NCBI GenBank assembly: GCA_030683195.1
Contig: JAUXQA010000487.1
Coordinates: forward strand, 1-8,124
DNA length: 8,124 bases
Reading direction: 5' to 3'
Origin: Rhodoferax sp.
GTDB lineage: Bacteria; Pseudomonadota; Gammaproteobacteria; Burkholderiales; Burkholderiaceae_C
Shown: positions 1-5,515 of the stretch, piece by piece
Layout of the letters: each line of letters begins with the position of its first letter
How positions within the stretch are numbered: position 1 is the first letter of the stretch
Notes under the pieces: generated by a model
Databases searched by the model: none
Seen by the model: only the letters and a program-made list of their open reading frames with translations
Told to the model about the DNA's origin: nothing
Program-made: the position numbers and the translations under genes

Positions 1-473
1 CGGTGGGCGACGTCGTGCGTGGTCCGATGCTGGCGCACAAGGCGGAAGAAGAGGGCGTGGCCGTGGCCGAGCGCATGGCCGGCCAGCACGGCCACGTCAA
101 CTTCAACACCATTCCTTGGGTCATTTACACCAGTCCCGAGATTGCTTGGGTCGGCCGCAACGAACAGCAACTCAAGGCCGATGGCGTGGCGTACAGAGCA
201 GGTACATTTCCATTTTTGGCCAATGGACGTGCCCGCGCGCTGGGTGACACTACCGGCATGGTGAAAATGCTGGCTGATGCTACGACTGACGAAATCTTGG
301 GCGTTCACATCGTTGGACCTATGGCCAGCGAGTTGATAGCCGAGTGCGTCGTCGCTATGGAATTCCGCGCCAGCAGTGAAGATATTGCACGGATTTGCCA
401 TGCGCATCCTTCGTTGAGCGAGGCAACCAAAGAAGCCGCGCTGGCTGTCGACAAGCGGACTTTGAATTTCTAA
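1..473 (+). CDS. lpdA: Dihydrolipoamide dehydrogenase (E3), C-terminal part; 5' end outside the window
   Basis: This is the last 157 or so codons of the flavoprotein E3, which reoxidises the lipoyl groups of 2-oxo acid dehydrogenase complexes with FAD and NAD+ in the cytoplasm. The reading frame is already open at base 1 (codons start at base 3). The visible part begins at the GD motif (VGDVVRGPMLAHKA) whose Asp contacts FAD. It continues through the dimerisation domain (IPWVIYTSPEIAWVG) to the C-terminal catalytic His-Glu pair in HAHPSLSEA, ending KRTLNF and TAA. A partner zapE downstream is usual in Burkholderiales, where E3 tends to follow odhA and odhB, so the 2-oxoglutarate complex is the likely partner; this is inferred, since those genes are not in view. 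Third-position GC is about 79% over the first 63 visible codons and about 57% over the remaining 93 (hand count). Family assignment is secure; the exact complex served is not. Confidence 0.95.
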   Translation, partial: VGDVVRGPMLAHKAEEEGVAVAERMAGQHGHVNFNTIPWVIYTSPEIAWVGRNEQQLKADGVAYRAGTFPFLANGRARALGDTTGMVKMLADATTDEILGVHIVGPMASELIAECVVAMEFRASSEDIARICHAHPSLSEATKEAALAVDKRTLNF

Positions 474-500
474 AGCTAAATTCTCGGGCCCTGCTCCTTT

Positions 501-530
501 CTCAAGACATTGCTGATGTTTGGTCTTGAG
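501..530. other. Inverted repeat between lpd and zapE
   Basis: CTCAAGAC (501-508) and GTCTTGAG (523-530) are perfect 8-base reverse complements around a 14-base loop. RNA from either strand could fold into this stem. It is followed by only three T residues, so it is at best a weak terminator or attenuating hairpin between lpd and zapE. It could also be chance. Confidence 0.3.
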
Positions 531-562
531 TTTGGCAGTGGGGTTTCGTTTGCCAACACAAT

Positions 563-1660
563 ATGTCAGTCAAAGCAGTTTACGAAGTCGAACTCAAAGC
601 ACGAGGGTTTGATTCTGATCCAGCTCAACTTCGGGCTGTAGAAGCCCTGGATCGTTGTGCCCGCGAGTGGGCTGCCTTCAAGGGTAAGCGTTCCAATGCT
701 CTCAAAAAGCTGATTAACCGACCCGATATTCCGCGTGGCGTCTACATGCATGGCGGCGTCGGGCGGGGAAAGAGCTTCTTGATGGATTGCTTTTTCAGTG
801 CAGTCCCTTTGAAACGTAAAACGCGGCTCCATTTCCACGAGTTCATGCGCGAGGTTCACCGTGAATTGGTCGGTCTGCAGGGTAAGTCGGATCCATTGGA
901 GGTGCTTGCCAAGCGTATGGCGGGAAAGTACCGGTTGATTTGTTTTGACGAGTTTCATGTAGCCGACATCACTGATGCGATGATCCTCTATCGCTTACTG
1001 GATGCGTTATTTGAGAATGGCGTTGGTTTTGTCATTACCTCAAATTTCAGACCGGATGACTTGTATCCCGATGGATTGCACCGTGACCGCATTCTTCCGG
1101 CCATTGCCTTGCTCAATAGGAAGCTTGAGGTGCTCAGTGTTGATAACGGGACAGATTACCGTCGCCTCATGCTGGAGCAGCTCAATCTGTAACATTCCCC
1201 CCTTGTTCCCGAGGCTGACATTGCTATGGCTGCAGCGTTTGATCGATTGGCTGAGACGCAAGATGAAGACCCTGTCTTGCATATAGAGTCACGTGAGATT
1301 CAGTCGCGACGTAGAGATGGCGGTTTGGTTTGGTTTGATTTCAAGACATTGTGTGGCGGGCCACGTTCACAAAACGACTATCTGGAAATTTCATCACAGT
1401 TTCACACGGTTCTACTCAGTGATGTGCCTCATATGCCGGTTAACAAGGCTTCGGAAGCCCGTCGTTTTACCTGGCTGGTCGATGTTCTTTATGATAGGCA
1501 TGTCAAGTTGATCATGTCCGCTGCAGTTCAACCTGAGGCTCTGTACACCGAGGGGCCTCTATCCCACGAGTTCCCCCGAACGGTCTCTCGTTTGAATGAA
1601 ATGCAATCAAGTGCATTCTTGGCCTTGGAGCGTCGCATCGTCGATACGCGACTCACATGA
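563..1660 (+). pseudogene. zapE: ZapE / AFG1-like AAA+ ATPase, interrupted by one in-frame TAA
   Basis: ZapE is a cytoplasmic ATPase known in E. coli to act at the division ring and to affect FtsZ; the family includes mitochondrial AFG1/LACE1. The first ORF (563-1192, 209 aa) carries the N-terminal and ATPase core: Walker A GGVGRGKS (residues 64-71), Walker B LICFDE (125-130), a sensor-1 TSN (159-161) and the RPDDLYPDGLHRDR segment. TAA at 1190-1192 then stops it. The same frame continues with no further stop to 1660. It gives HSPLVPEADIAMAAAFDRLAE and the conserved C-terminal domain, including WFDFKTLCGGPRSQNDYLEI and SEARRFTWLVDVLYD. Read through, the product is 365 residues, a normal family length, and family members as I recall them have Tyr at the stop position (NLYHSPL-like), so TAC or TAT to TAA would explain it. 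An internal ATG at 1226 (144-aa ORF) has only a weak GAGG upstream. No strong ribosome site precedes ATG 563; that start is chosen because MSVKAVYEVELKARGF matches the family N-terminus. A sequencing error is a real alternative. Confidence 0.9.
1190..1192 (+). other. In-frame TAA splitting zapE
   Basis: TAA lies exactly in the zapE frame between ...LEQLNL and HSPLVPEAD..., at a place where homologues are expected to have a tyrosine codon. The base after the stop is C (TAAC), a context often described as weaker for termination. TAA also ends lpd, rluD and the small gene at 1657-1998, so it is a normal stop codon here and the code is not reassigned. Confidence 0.85.
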
Positions 1661-1998
1661 GTCGTTTGCTCGTACTGATGTTGCTCATCTTGTCTTCTGC
1701 GCTGTCGGCTGCACAGGATGTGAATATAGCCGCCAAGTCATTGGATATATCAGTTGAGCGTGCAAGGATTCAATCTGAGCGGGATGTTGGTGAGTCTCGC
1801 TTCGGTGAGCAAACTGCGGCGTGCTACGCCAAGTTTGCGGTCACGGATTGTTTGCAAGAAGTGCGGTTGCGGCGACGTCAGCTCAATGACGAATTACGTC
1901 GGCAAACAGTGGTTCTTAACGATATGGAGCGAAGAAAGAAGACGCTCTTGAAGATGGAGCAAACAGAGCTCAAATCCTCATTTCAGAAGGCTGAATAA
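1657..1998 (+). CDS. Small exported protein with a two-cysteine helical region, function unknown
   Basis: The 113-residue product starts with a clear Sec signal peptide (MSRLLVLMLLILSSALSAAQ, likely cleaved after SALSAA or nearby), so the mature protein of about 94 residues should be periplasmic. The rest is highly charged and probably helical, rich in Arg, Glu, Gln and Leu. Two cysteines in CYAKFAVTDC (residues 56 and 65) could form a disulfide. The stretch from about residue 67 to 110 (LQEVRLRRRQLNDELRRQ onward) looks like a coiled coil. I recall similar uncharacterised proteins in Burkholderiales but know no function. The ATG overlaps the zapE stop as ATGA, so translation is probably coupled to zapE. 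If the zapE TAA is real, few ribosomes would reach this junction except by internal initiation. No good ribosome-binding site precedes the start. Confidence 0.75.
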   Translation: MSRLLVLMLLILSSALSAAQDVNIAAKSLDISVERARIQSERDVGESRFGEQTAACYAKFAVTDCLQEVRLRRRQLNDELRRQTVVLNDMERRKKTLLKMEQTELKSSFQKAE

Positions 1999-2033
1999 AG
2001 GGATTGTTTGTAAAGCGTTGTCAGGTCGGTTGA

Positions 2034-2795
2034 TTAAACATTTGATCGGTCAAATTTAACAACAACTAAGGACAAGTTATCTCCACAGCCCCGGCCCCGC
2101 GCTCTAGCCTTCTCAATCAAAAATTCGGTTGCCTCGCGCGCAGACAAACTTGACAGAACAGAACCGATTTCAGCCGTGTTGAAATAGTGCCAAACTCCAT
2201 CGCTGCACGCCATCAACGCATCACCGGCCCGCAGCTTGGGGATAAAGTGGACATCAATAGGAGGGTCATTTTCAGTCCCGAGACAGCCGAGAAGAATATT
2301 CGATTGGGGATGCACGCTTGCCTGATCTTCAGTTATCTCACCTCGGTTAACCAAGGCTTGAACATAGGAGTGGTCCAGGGTTCTTTTGATCAGCTTAGTG
2401 CCATGAAAGTGATGAATTCTCGAATCCCCTGCGTGTGCCCAATGGCAATCCCCCCCCGGATTGATCAAGAAAGCAGCCACAGTACTGTGAGGCTCTTCCT
2501 CTGATGAAATGGCTGTCAATTTGATCACTGTGTGTGCCTCAGTAACCAGCTGCATCAAAGTCGTAGCAGCATCATCGGTCTCTGGAGAGTACCTCTCAAA
2601 AAGCTGCTTTGCAGTCATCATGACTTGATCCGAGGCCTTTCGTCCACCGCTTCGACCCCCCATGCCATCGGCTAGCACAGCCAGAATGCACCCATTGACT
2701 CGGCTGTGGTTCAATAAAATGACTTGGTCTTGTTGGTATTCGCGATCACCTTTGTGAATGCCCGTTGATGCCGTGAGTCTGTAACCTGTGTACAT
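2034..2795 (-). CDS. PP2C-family (PPM) serine/threonine protein phosphatase
   Basis: The 253-residue product is a single complete PP2C catalytic domain of the soluble bacterial Stp1/PrpC type, which removes phosphate from Ser/Thr residues using two metal ions. Motifs appear in family order: GDREYQQDQ (16-24, a variant of the usual GxRxxNQD, with metal-binding Asp23), LADGMGGRSGG (41-51, Asp43), AHAGDSRIHHF (120-130), DHSYVQALVNRGEI (141-154), LMACSDGVWHYF (194-205, Asp199) and GCGDNLSLVVV (236-246, Asp239). All core acidic residues are present, so it should be active. There is no signal peptide or membrane segment, implying a cytoplasmic enzyme. It lies 74 bp downstream of bamD on the same strand, and a promoter candidate sits in that gap. 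No partner kinase is in the window. A run of eight C residues (2450-2457 on the plus strand) falls inside the coding region. Confidence 0.93.
   Translation of the reverse strand: MYTGYRLTASTGIHKGDREYQQDQVILLNHSRVNGCILAVLADGMGGRSGGRKASDQVMMTAKQLFERYSPETDDAATTLMQLVTEAHTVIKLTAISSEEEPHSTVAAFLINPGGDCHWAHAGDSRIHHFHGTKLIKRTLDHSYVQALVNRGEITEDQASVHPQSNILLGCLGTENDPPIDVHFIPKLRAGDALMACSDGVWHYFNTAEIGSVLSSLSAREATEFLIEKARARGRGCGDNLSLVVVKFDRSNV
2040..2055. terminator. Weak hairpin at the convergent junction
   Basis: ATTTGA (2040-2045) and TCAAAT (2050-2055) form a 6-bp stem with the 4-base loop TCGG, followed by TT on the plus strand. It lies at the 3' end of the PP2C gene, where the zapE-side genes and the PP2C gene converge, a natural place for termination. 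The stem is short and AT-rich, so the call is tentative. Confidence 0.25.
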
Positions 2796-2821
2796 CTTGT
2801 GCCACTTAAAGTGAGCGTCCC

Positions 2822-2850
2822 ATTTTAGAGATCAGTATTTGTCGAGTTAA
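2822..2850 (-). promoter_or_regulatory. Candidate sigma-70 promoter for the PP2C gene
   Basis: Read on the minus strand, TTAACT (2850-2845, 4 of 6 matches to TTGACA) is followed after exactly 17 bp by TAAAAT (2827-2822, 5 of 6 matches to TATAAT). Transcription would begin near 2815, leaving a leader of about 20 nt before the ATG at 2795. This would let the phosphatase be expressed separately from bamD. It is a pattern match only. Confidence 0.45.
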
Positions 2851-2869
2851 TCGGTTCCGACCAAGTGGC

Positions 2870-3676
2870 TCACCAGAATTTCCACCAGGGGTCCGTGTTG
2901 CCCTTGAATCCCCGCGTTAAATATTCATTTTTGGGATAGTTTTTTTCCAGCACACGCTTGGCGTCGTCGCGCAATTGGGTCATGCCAAGAGCATCATATG
3001 ACTTGAGCATAATAAAAAGTGCCTCTTCAACAGCAGGTACACCTTGATAGTCTGAGACGGTAATTTGAGCCCGGCTGATGGCCGCCACATAGGCGCCTTT
3101 GCCAAAGTAATAGCGAGCAACGTGCACTTCATATTGAGCCAGTGAATTGACAATGTAGGCCATTCTCTGGATTGCGTCAGGTGTATATCGTGAACTCGGG
3201 TAGCGAGTGGACAGCTCCTTGAATGCTTCGAAAGATTCTTTGGCTGCCTTTTGGTCTCGTTCTGCTAAGTCTTGACGCGTGATAAACGCAAACATACCGA
3301 GATCATCATTGAAATTAACGATGCCTTTCAGGTAGAGGGCGTAATCCAGTGCTGGACTGGCCGGGTGCAGCTTGATAAACCGGTCAAGGGTAGCTATGGC
3401 TTGTGCAGACTCGCCGGCTTTATAGTGAGCGTAGGCTTTATCGAGCTGGGCTTGCTGGGCTAATGGTGTTCCCGCAGCGCGGCCCTCAAGTTTTTCGAGC
3501 AGCGTGACGGCCTTGTCGTAGCCGCCTGAACTCATTTCGTCTTTGGCTTCCGCGTAGATTTTGTTGGGACTCCAGCCAGCGGTTTGATCCTCCACGACGG
3601 ATGCGCAACCACCAAGCAGCAACGCAGCACCTGCCGCTGAGCAGGCATAGACAAACGATAATTTGGCTCGAAGCAT
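2870..3676 (-). CDS. bamD: Outer-membrane assembly lipoprotein BamD (YfiO/ComL)
   Basis: BamD is the essential lipoprotein partner of BamA in the complex that folds beta-barrel proteins into the outer membrane. The 268-residue product has a lipoprotein signal: basic start MLRAKLSF, a hydrophobic run and lipobox LGGC, with Cys24 as the lipidated residue. Ala follows the Cys, so there is no Asp retention signal at +2, consistent with outer-membrane sorting. The mature part is built of tetratricopeptide-like helical pairs, for example KIYAEAKDEMSSGGYDKAVTLLEKLE, the region around AYAHYKAGESAQAIATLDRFIKLHP, and HVARYYFGKGAYVAAISRAQ. Family-typical segments are YALYLKGIVNF and a long insert (GMFAFITRQDLAERD). 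It ends in the aromatic tail DPWWKFW, which I recall in Burkholderiales BamD. The gene is head-to-head with rluD, the arrangement also found in E. coli. Its start codon is 14 bp from that of rluD, and its promoter candidate lies inside rluD. Confidence 0.96.
   Translation of the reverse strand: MLRAKLSFVYACSAAGAALLLGGCASVVEDQTAGWSPNKIYAEAKDEMSSGGYDKAVTLLEKLEGRAAGTPLAQQAQLDKAYAHYKAGESAQAIATLDRFIKLHPASPALDYALYLKGIVNFNDDLGMFAFITRQDLAERDQKAAKESFEAFKELSTRYPSSRYTPDAIQRMAYIVNSLAQYEVHVARYYFGKGAYVAAISRAQITVSDYQGVPAVEEALFIMLKSYDALGMTQLRDDAKRVLEKNYPKNEYLTRGFKGNTDPWWKFW
3657..3662 (+). promoter_or_regulatory. -10 element candidate for rluD
   Basis: GATAAT on the plus strand matches the -10 consensus at 5 of 6 positions and would give a leader of about 22 nt before the rluD TTG. 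It sits within the bamD signal-peptide codons. No convincing -35 box is visible, so this is a weak call supported mainly by position. Confidence 0.3.
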
Positions 3677-3681
3677 AAGGA
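3677..3681 (+). promoter_or_regulatory. Ribosome-binding site of rluD, deciding a TTG start
   Basis: AAGGA ends 9 nt before TTG 3691. An in-frame TAA at 3676-3678 rules out any earlier start. The next ATG in frame (3838) lies inside the S4 domain. Together these make TTG 3691 the best start. Confidence 0.7.
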
Positions 3682-3690
3682 ATAACTTTC

Positions 3691-4704
3691 TTGAAAAATA
3701 CCAATTTCATTATATCGGCCGGGTCGGATGGCGAAGATGTTGAAGATCGGGCTGAAGTTGGCCTTGACGTCGAGTTGCGTGAATTGGTCTTTGGCGAAGA
3801 TCAGCATGGATTGCGTCTGGATCGTGCACTCGTTGATATGGTGCCGGAGTTTTCGCGGAGCTATTTGCAGCAGCTGATAGAGCTCGGTGGGGTAACTGTT
3901 AACGACAATATTGCATTCAAGGCTTCAGTTCGTGTCAAGGCGGGAGACGCTGGGGTTATCGAATTGCGGCCCACGCCTCAGAGTCAGGCGTTCAAGCCGG
4001 AACAAATGAGTCTGAACATCGTCCACGAGGACGAACATTTGATGGTCATAGACAAGCCGGCTGGGCTTGTTGTTCACCCGGCACCGGGCAACTGGAGCGG
4101 GACGCTTCTGAATGGGTTGTTGGCTCACGACGCCGGGGTCATGAATTTACCCCGGGCGGGAATCGTGCACAGGCTGGACAAGGACACCAGCGGCTTGCTG
4201 GTTGTCGCAAGAACCCGCCCTGCGATGGACGCTTTGATAAAGGCGATCGCCGCGCGGGATGTAGGTCGTCAGTATGTGGCGATTGCGCACAAGTCGTGGT
4301 CAGGAAGTCGTCAGCGTCAAGTGGATGCCGCAGTTGGTCGGGACCCTAGGAACAGACTGAGGATGGCGGTGGTCGATCTGGAAAAGTCTGCTGGAAAGAC
4401 GGCTAGGACTGACATCGAATTACTCGAGAACTCAGACCTTGGATGCTTGGTCCGCTGTACGTTGCACACTGGACGAACACACCAAATTCGCGTGCATATG
4501 ACTTCGATCGGGCATCCTCTTCTGGCCGACTTGACATATGGCGGCAGTGTTTCTGCGTTCATTCAGCGTCAGGCGCTTCACGCGTATCGCCTTTCATTTG
4601 TGCACCCGATGTCTGGACGGCAGATGGCTTTTAATGCGGCTTTACCAGACGATATGAAGGCAGCTTTGGATCATTGGTCCCTTAGGTATAATCCAAGTAT
4701 ATAA
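3691..4704 (+). CDS. rluD: 23S rRNA pseudouridine synthase RluD (RsuA/RluA family)
   Basis: RluD converts U1911, U1915 and U1917 (E. coli numbering) in helix 69 of 23S rRNA to pseudouridine, a modification important for 50S assembly and function. The 337-residue product has an acidic N-terminal extension of about 30 residues. An S4 RNA-binding domain follows (about 38-85, GLRLDRALVDMVPEFSRSYL onward), then the catalytic domain. Key sites are DEHLMVIDKPAGLVVHPA (114-131), the catalytic HRLDKDTSGLLVVA (Asp163) and LHTGRTHQIRVHM (258-270) with HPLLADLTYGG. These RluA-group motifs and the S4 domain favour RluD over RluA; RluC is the nearest alternative, but the bamD neighbour supports RluD. Translation begins at TTG with a good AAGGA site. 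The gene pgeF (yfiH), which follows rluD in E. coli, is not here; scpB follows instead after 118 bp. Confidence 0.94.
   Translation: MKNTNFIISAGSDGEDVEDRAEVGLDVELRELVFGEDQHGLRLDRALVDMVPEFSRSYLQQLIELGGVTVNDNIAFKASVRVKAGDAGVIELRPTPQSQAFKPEQMSLNIVHEDEHLMVIDKPAGLVVHPAPGNWSGTLLNGLLAHDAGVMNLPRAGIVHRLDKDTSGLLVVARTRPAMDALIKAIAARDVGRQYVAIAHKSWSGSRQRQVDAAVGRDPRNRLRMAVVDLEKSAGKTARTDIELLENSDLGCLVRCTLHTGRTHQIRVHMTSIGHPLLADLTYGGSVSAFIQRQALHAYRLSFVHPMSGRQMAFNAALPDDMKAALDHWSLRYNPSI
3709..3714 (-). promoter_or_regulatory. -10 element candidate for bamD
   Basis: The minus strand reads a perfect TATAAT at 3714-3709. A transcript starting about 7 nt further would have a leader of about 26 nt before the bamD ATG, an ordinary length. 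I find no good -35 box at 16-18 bp, so activity may depend on a regulator or an alternative sigma contact. The element lies inside the first ten codons of rluD. Confidence 0.45.
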
Positions 4705-4728
4705 AAACAGCTTTACAGCGTCTGTTTT
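4704..4728 (+). terminator. Possible weak terminator after rluD
   Basis: AAAACAG (4704-4710) and CTGTTTT (4722-4728) form a 7-bp stem with an 11-base loop, starting at the last base of the rluD stop codon and ending in four T residues. The stem is AT-rich, so termination would be inefficient. It fits the likely end of the rluD transcript before scpB. Confidence 0.35.
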
Positions 4729-4822
4729 CCAAAGCCGCTCAGGTTTTCCAATCTAGTGAATGCCCTCAGGGGCTGGCTTCGCATTGACACTTGAACAGTG
4801 TTTTCCTCGGAACTACAAAACC

Positions 4823-5515
4823 ATGAATACATCGGATGCAAAACGCATCCTTGAAACTGCATTGATTTGTTCACAACAACCCCTTCAACTTCGCGATTTG
4901 CGCGTGTTGTTCAATGAGGTTTTGGGTGTAGATACGATCAAGTTACTGCTGATTGAGATTCAGCTTGACTGCAAGCACCGAGGCGTCGAGTTGGTATCTG
5001 TGGCAACAGGATGGCGTTTCCAAAGTCGGCCTGAAATGCGGCAGTACCTTGATCGCTTGCACCCTGAGAAGCCTCCCAGATATACCCGAGCGACCTTGGA
5101 GACACTAGCCATCATTGCGTACCGGCAGCCTGTGACCCGTGGCGATATTGAGGATGTCAGAGGGGTAACGGTAAACTCTCTGCTACTCAAGCAACTCGAG
5201 GACAGAGGGTGGGTGGAGGTGATCGGTCACAGAGACACGGTTGGACGTCCGGCTTTGTTTGCTACGACCAAACATTTTCTCGATGACTTAGGCCTGGAGT
5301 CTCTTGACCAGCTCCCCCTGCTCGAAGCATCGGCTCCAGAAGCCAGTTTTCTTGATGCAATCGATTTGCATGCGCTGAGCCCTGAGGCTGACTTGGCCAT
5401 GACCCCCTCGCGTGATTACGATGAGGAGCAGAGAATGGTGGCAGCGCAGCTAACTGCAACCGGTGATGTCGCGTTGGGCGACGATTTATTTACCTTGGAC
5501 AGGACTCAATCATGA
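4823..5515 (+). CDS. scpB: Segregation and condensation protein ScpB
   Basis: ScpB is the winged-helix (kite) subunit that, with ScpA, binds SMC to form bacterial condensin for chromosome compaction and segregation. The 230-residue product shows two tandem winged-helix domains: KRILETALICSQQPLQLRDL (about 7-26) starts the first, and the most conserved block, PPRYTRATLETLAIIAYRQP followed by VTRGDIEDVRGVTVNS, marks the second (about 91-128). It continues GWVEVIGHRDTVGRPALFATT and FLDDLGL. The C-terminal 50 residues are acidic and variable. I start it at ATG 4823 because MNTSDAKRILETALI matches the family. The frame is open to an ATG at 4760, but those 21 extra residues look non-coding and are not ScpB-like. 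GGAA lies 10 nt before 4823. scpA is not adjacent. The stop overlaps the rluB ATG as ATGA. Confidence 0.93.
   Translation: MNTSDAKRILETALICSQQPLQLRDLRVLFNEVLGVDTIKLLLIEIQLDCKHRGVELVSVATGWRFQSRPEMRQYLDRLHPEKPPRYTRATLETLAIIAYRQPVTRGDIEDVRGVTVNSLLLKQLEDRGWVEVIGHRDTVGRPALFATTKHFLDDLGLESLDQLPLLEASAPEASFLDAIDLHALSPEADLAMTPSRDYDEEQRMVAAQLTATGDVALGDDLFTLDRTQS

Noticed and set aside
566..958. 130-codon minus-strand ORF opposite zapE
   Set aside because: It lies wholly within the recognised zapE coding strand and has no family resemblance or ribosome site.
563..1660. Reassigned TAA codon in this organism
   Set aside because: TAA ends lpd, rluD and the 1657-1998 gene at the expected places, so it is an ordinary stop.
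2803..2813. CACTTAAAGTG palindrome before the PP2C start
   Set aside because: Short, with no recognised regulator, and easily chance.
4784..4789. Perfect TTGACA upstream of scpB as a promoter
   Set aside because: No -10 box at 16-19 bp; the sequence there is TCGGAA-like. Kept only as part of the junction note.
4787..4801. ACACT-TGAAC-AGTGT hairpin followed by T residues as a terminator
   Set aside because: The stem is only 5 bp and lies close to the scpB start, so it is too weak to call.
4760..4822. Upstream extension of scpB to ATG 4760
   Set aside because: The extra 21 residues do not match ScpB, while ATG 4823 gives the conserved N-terminus.
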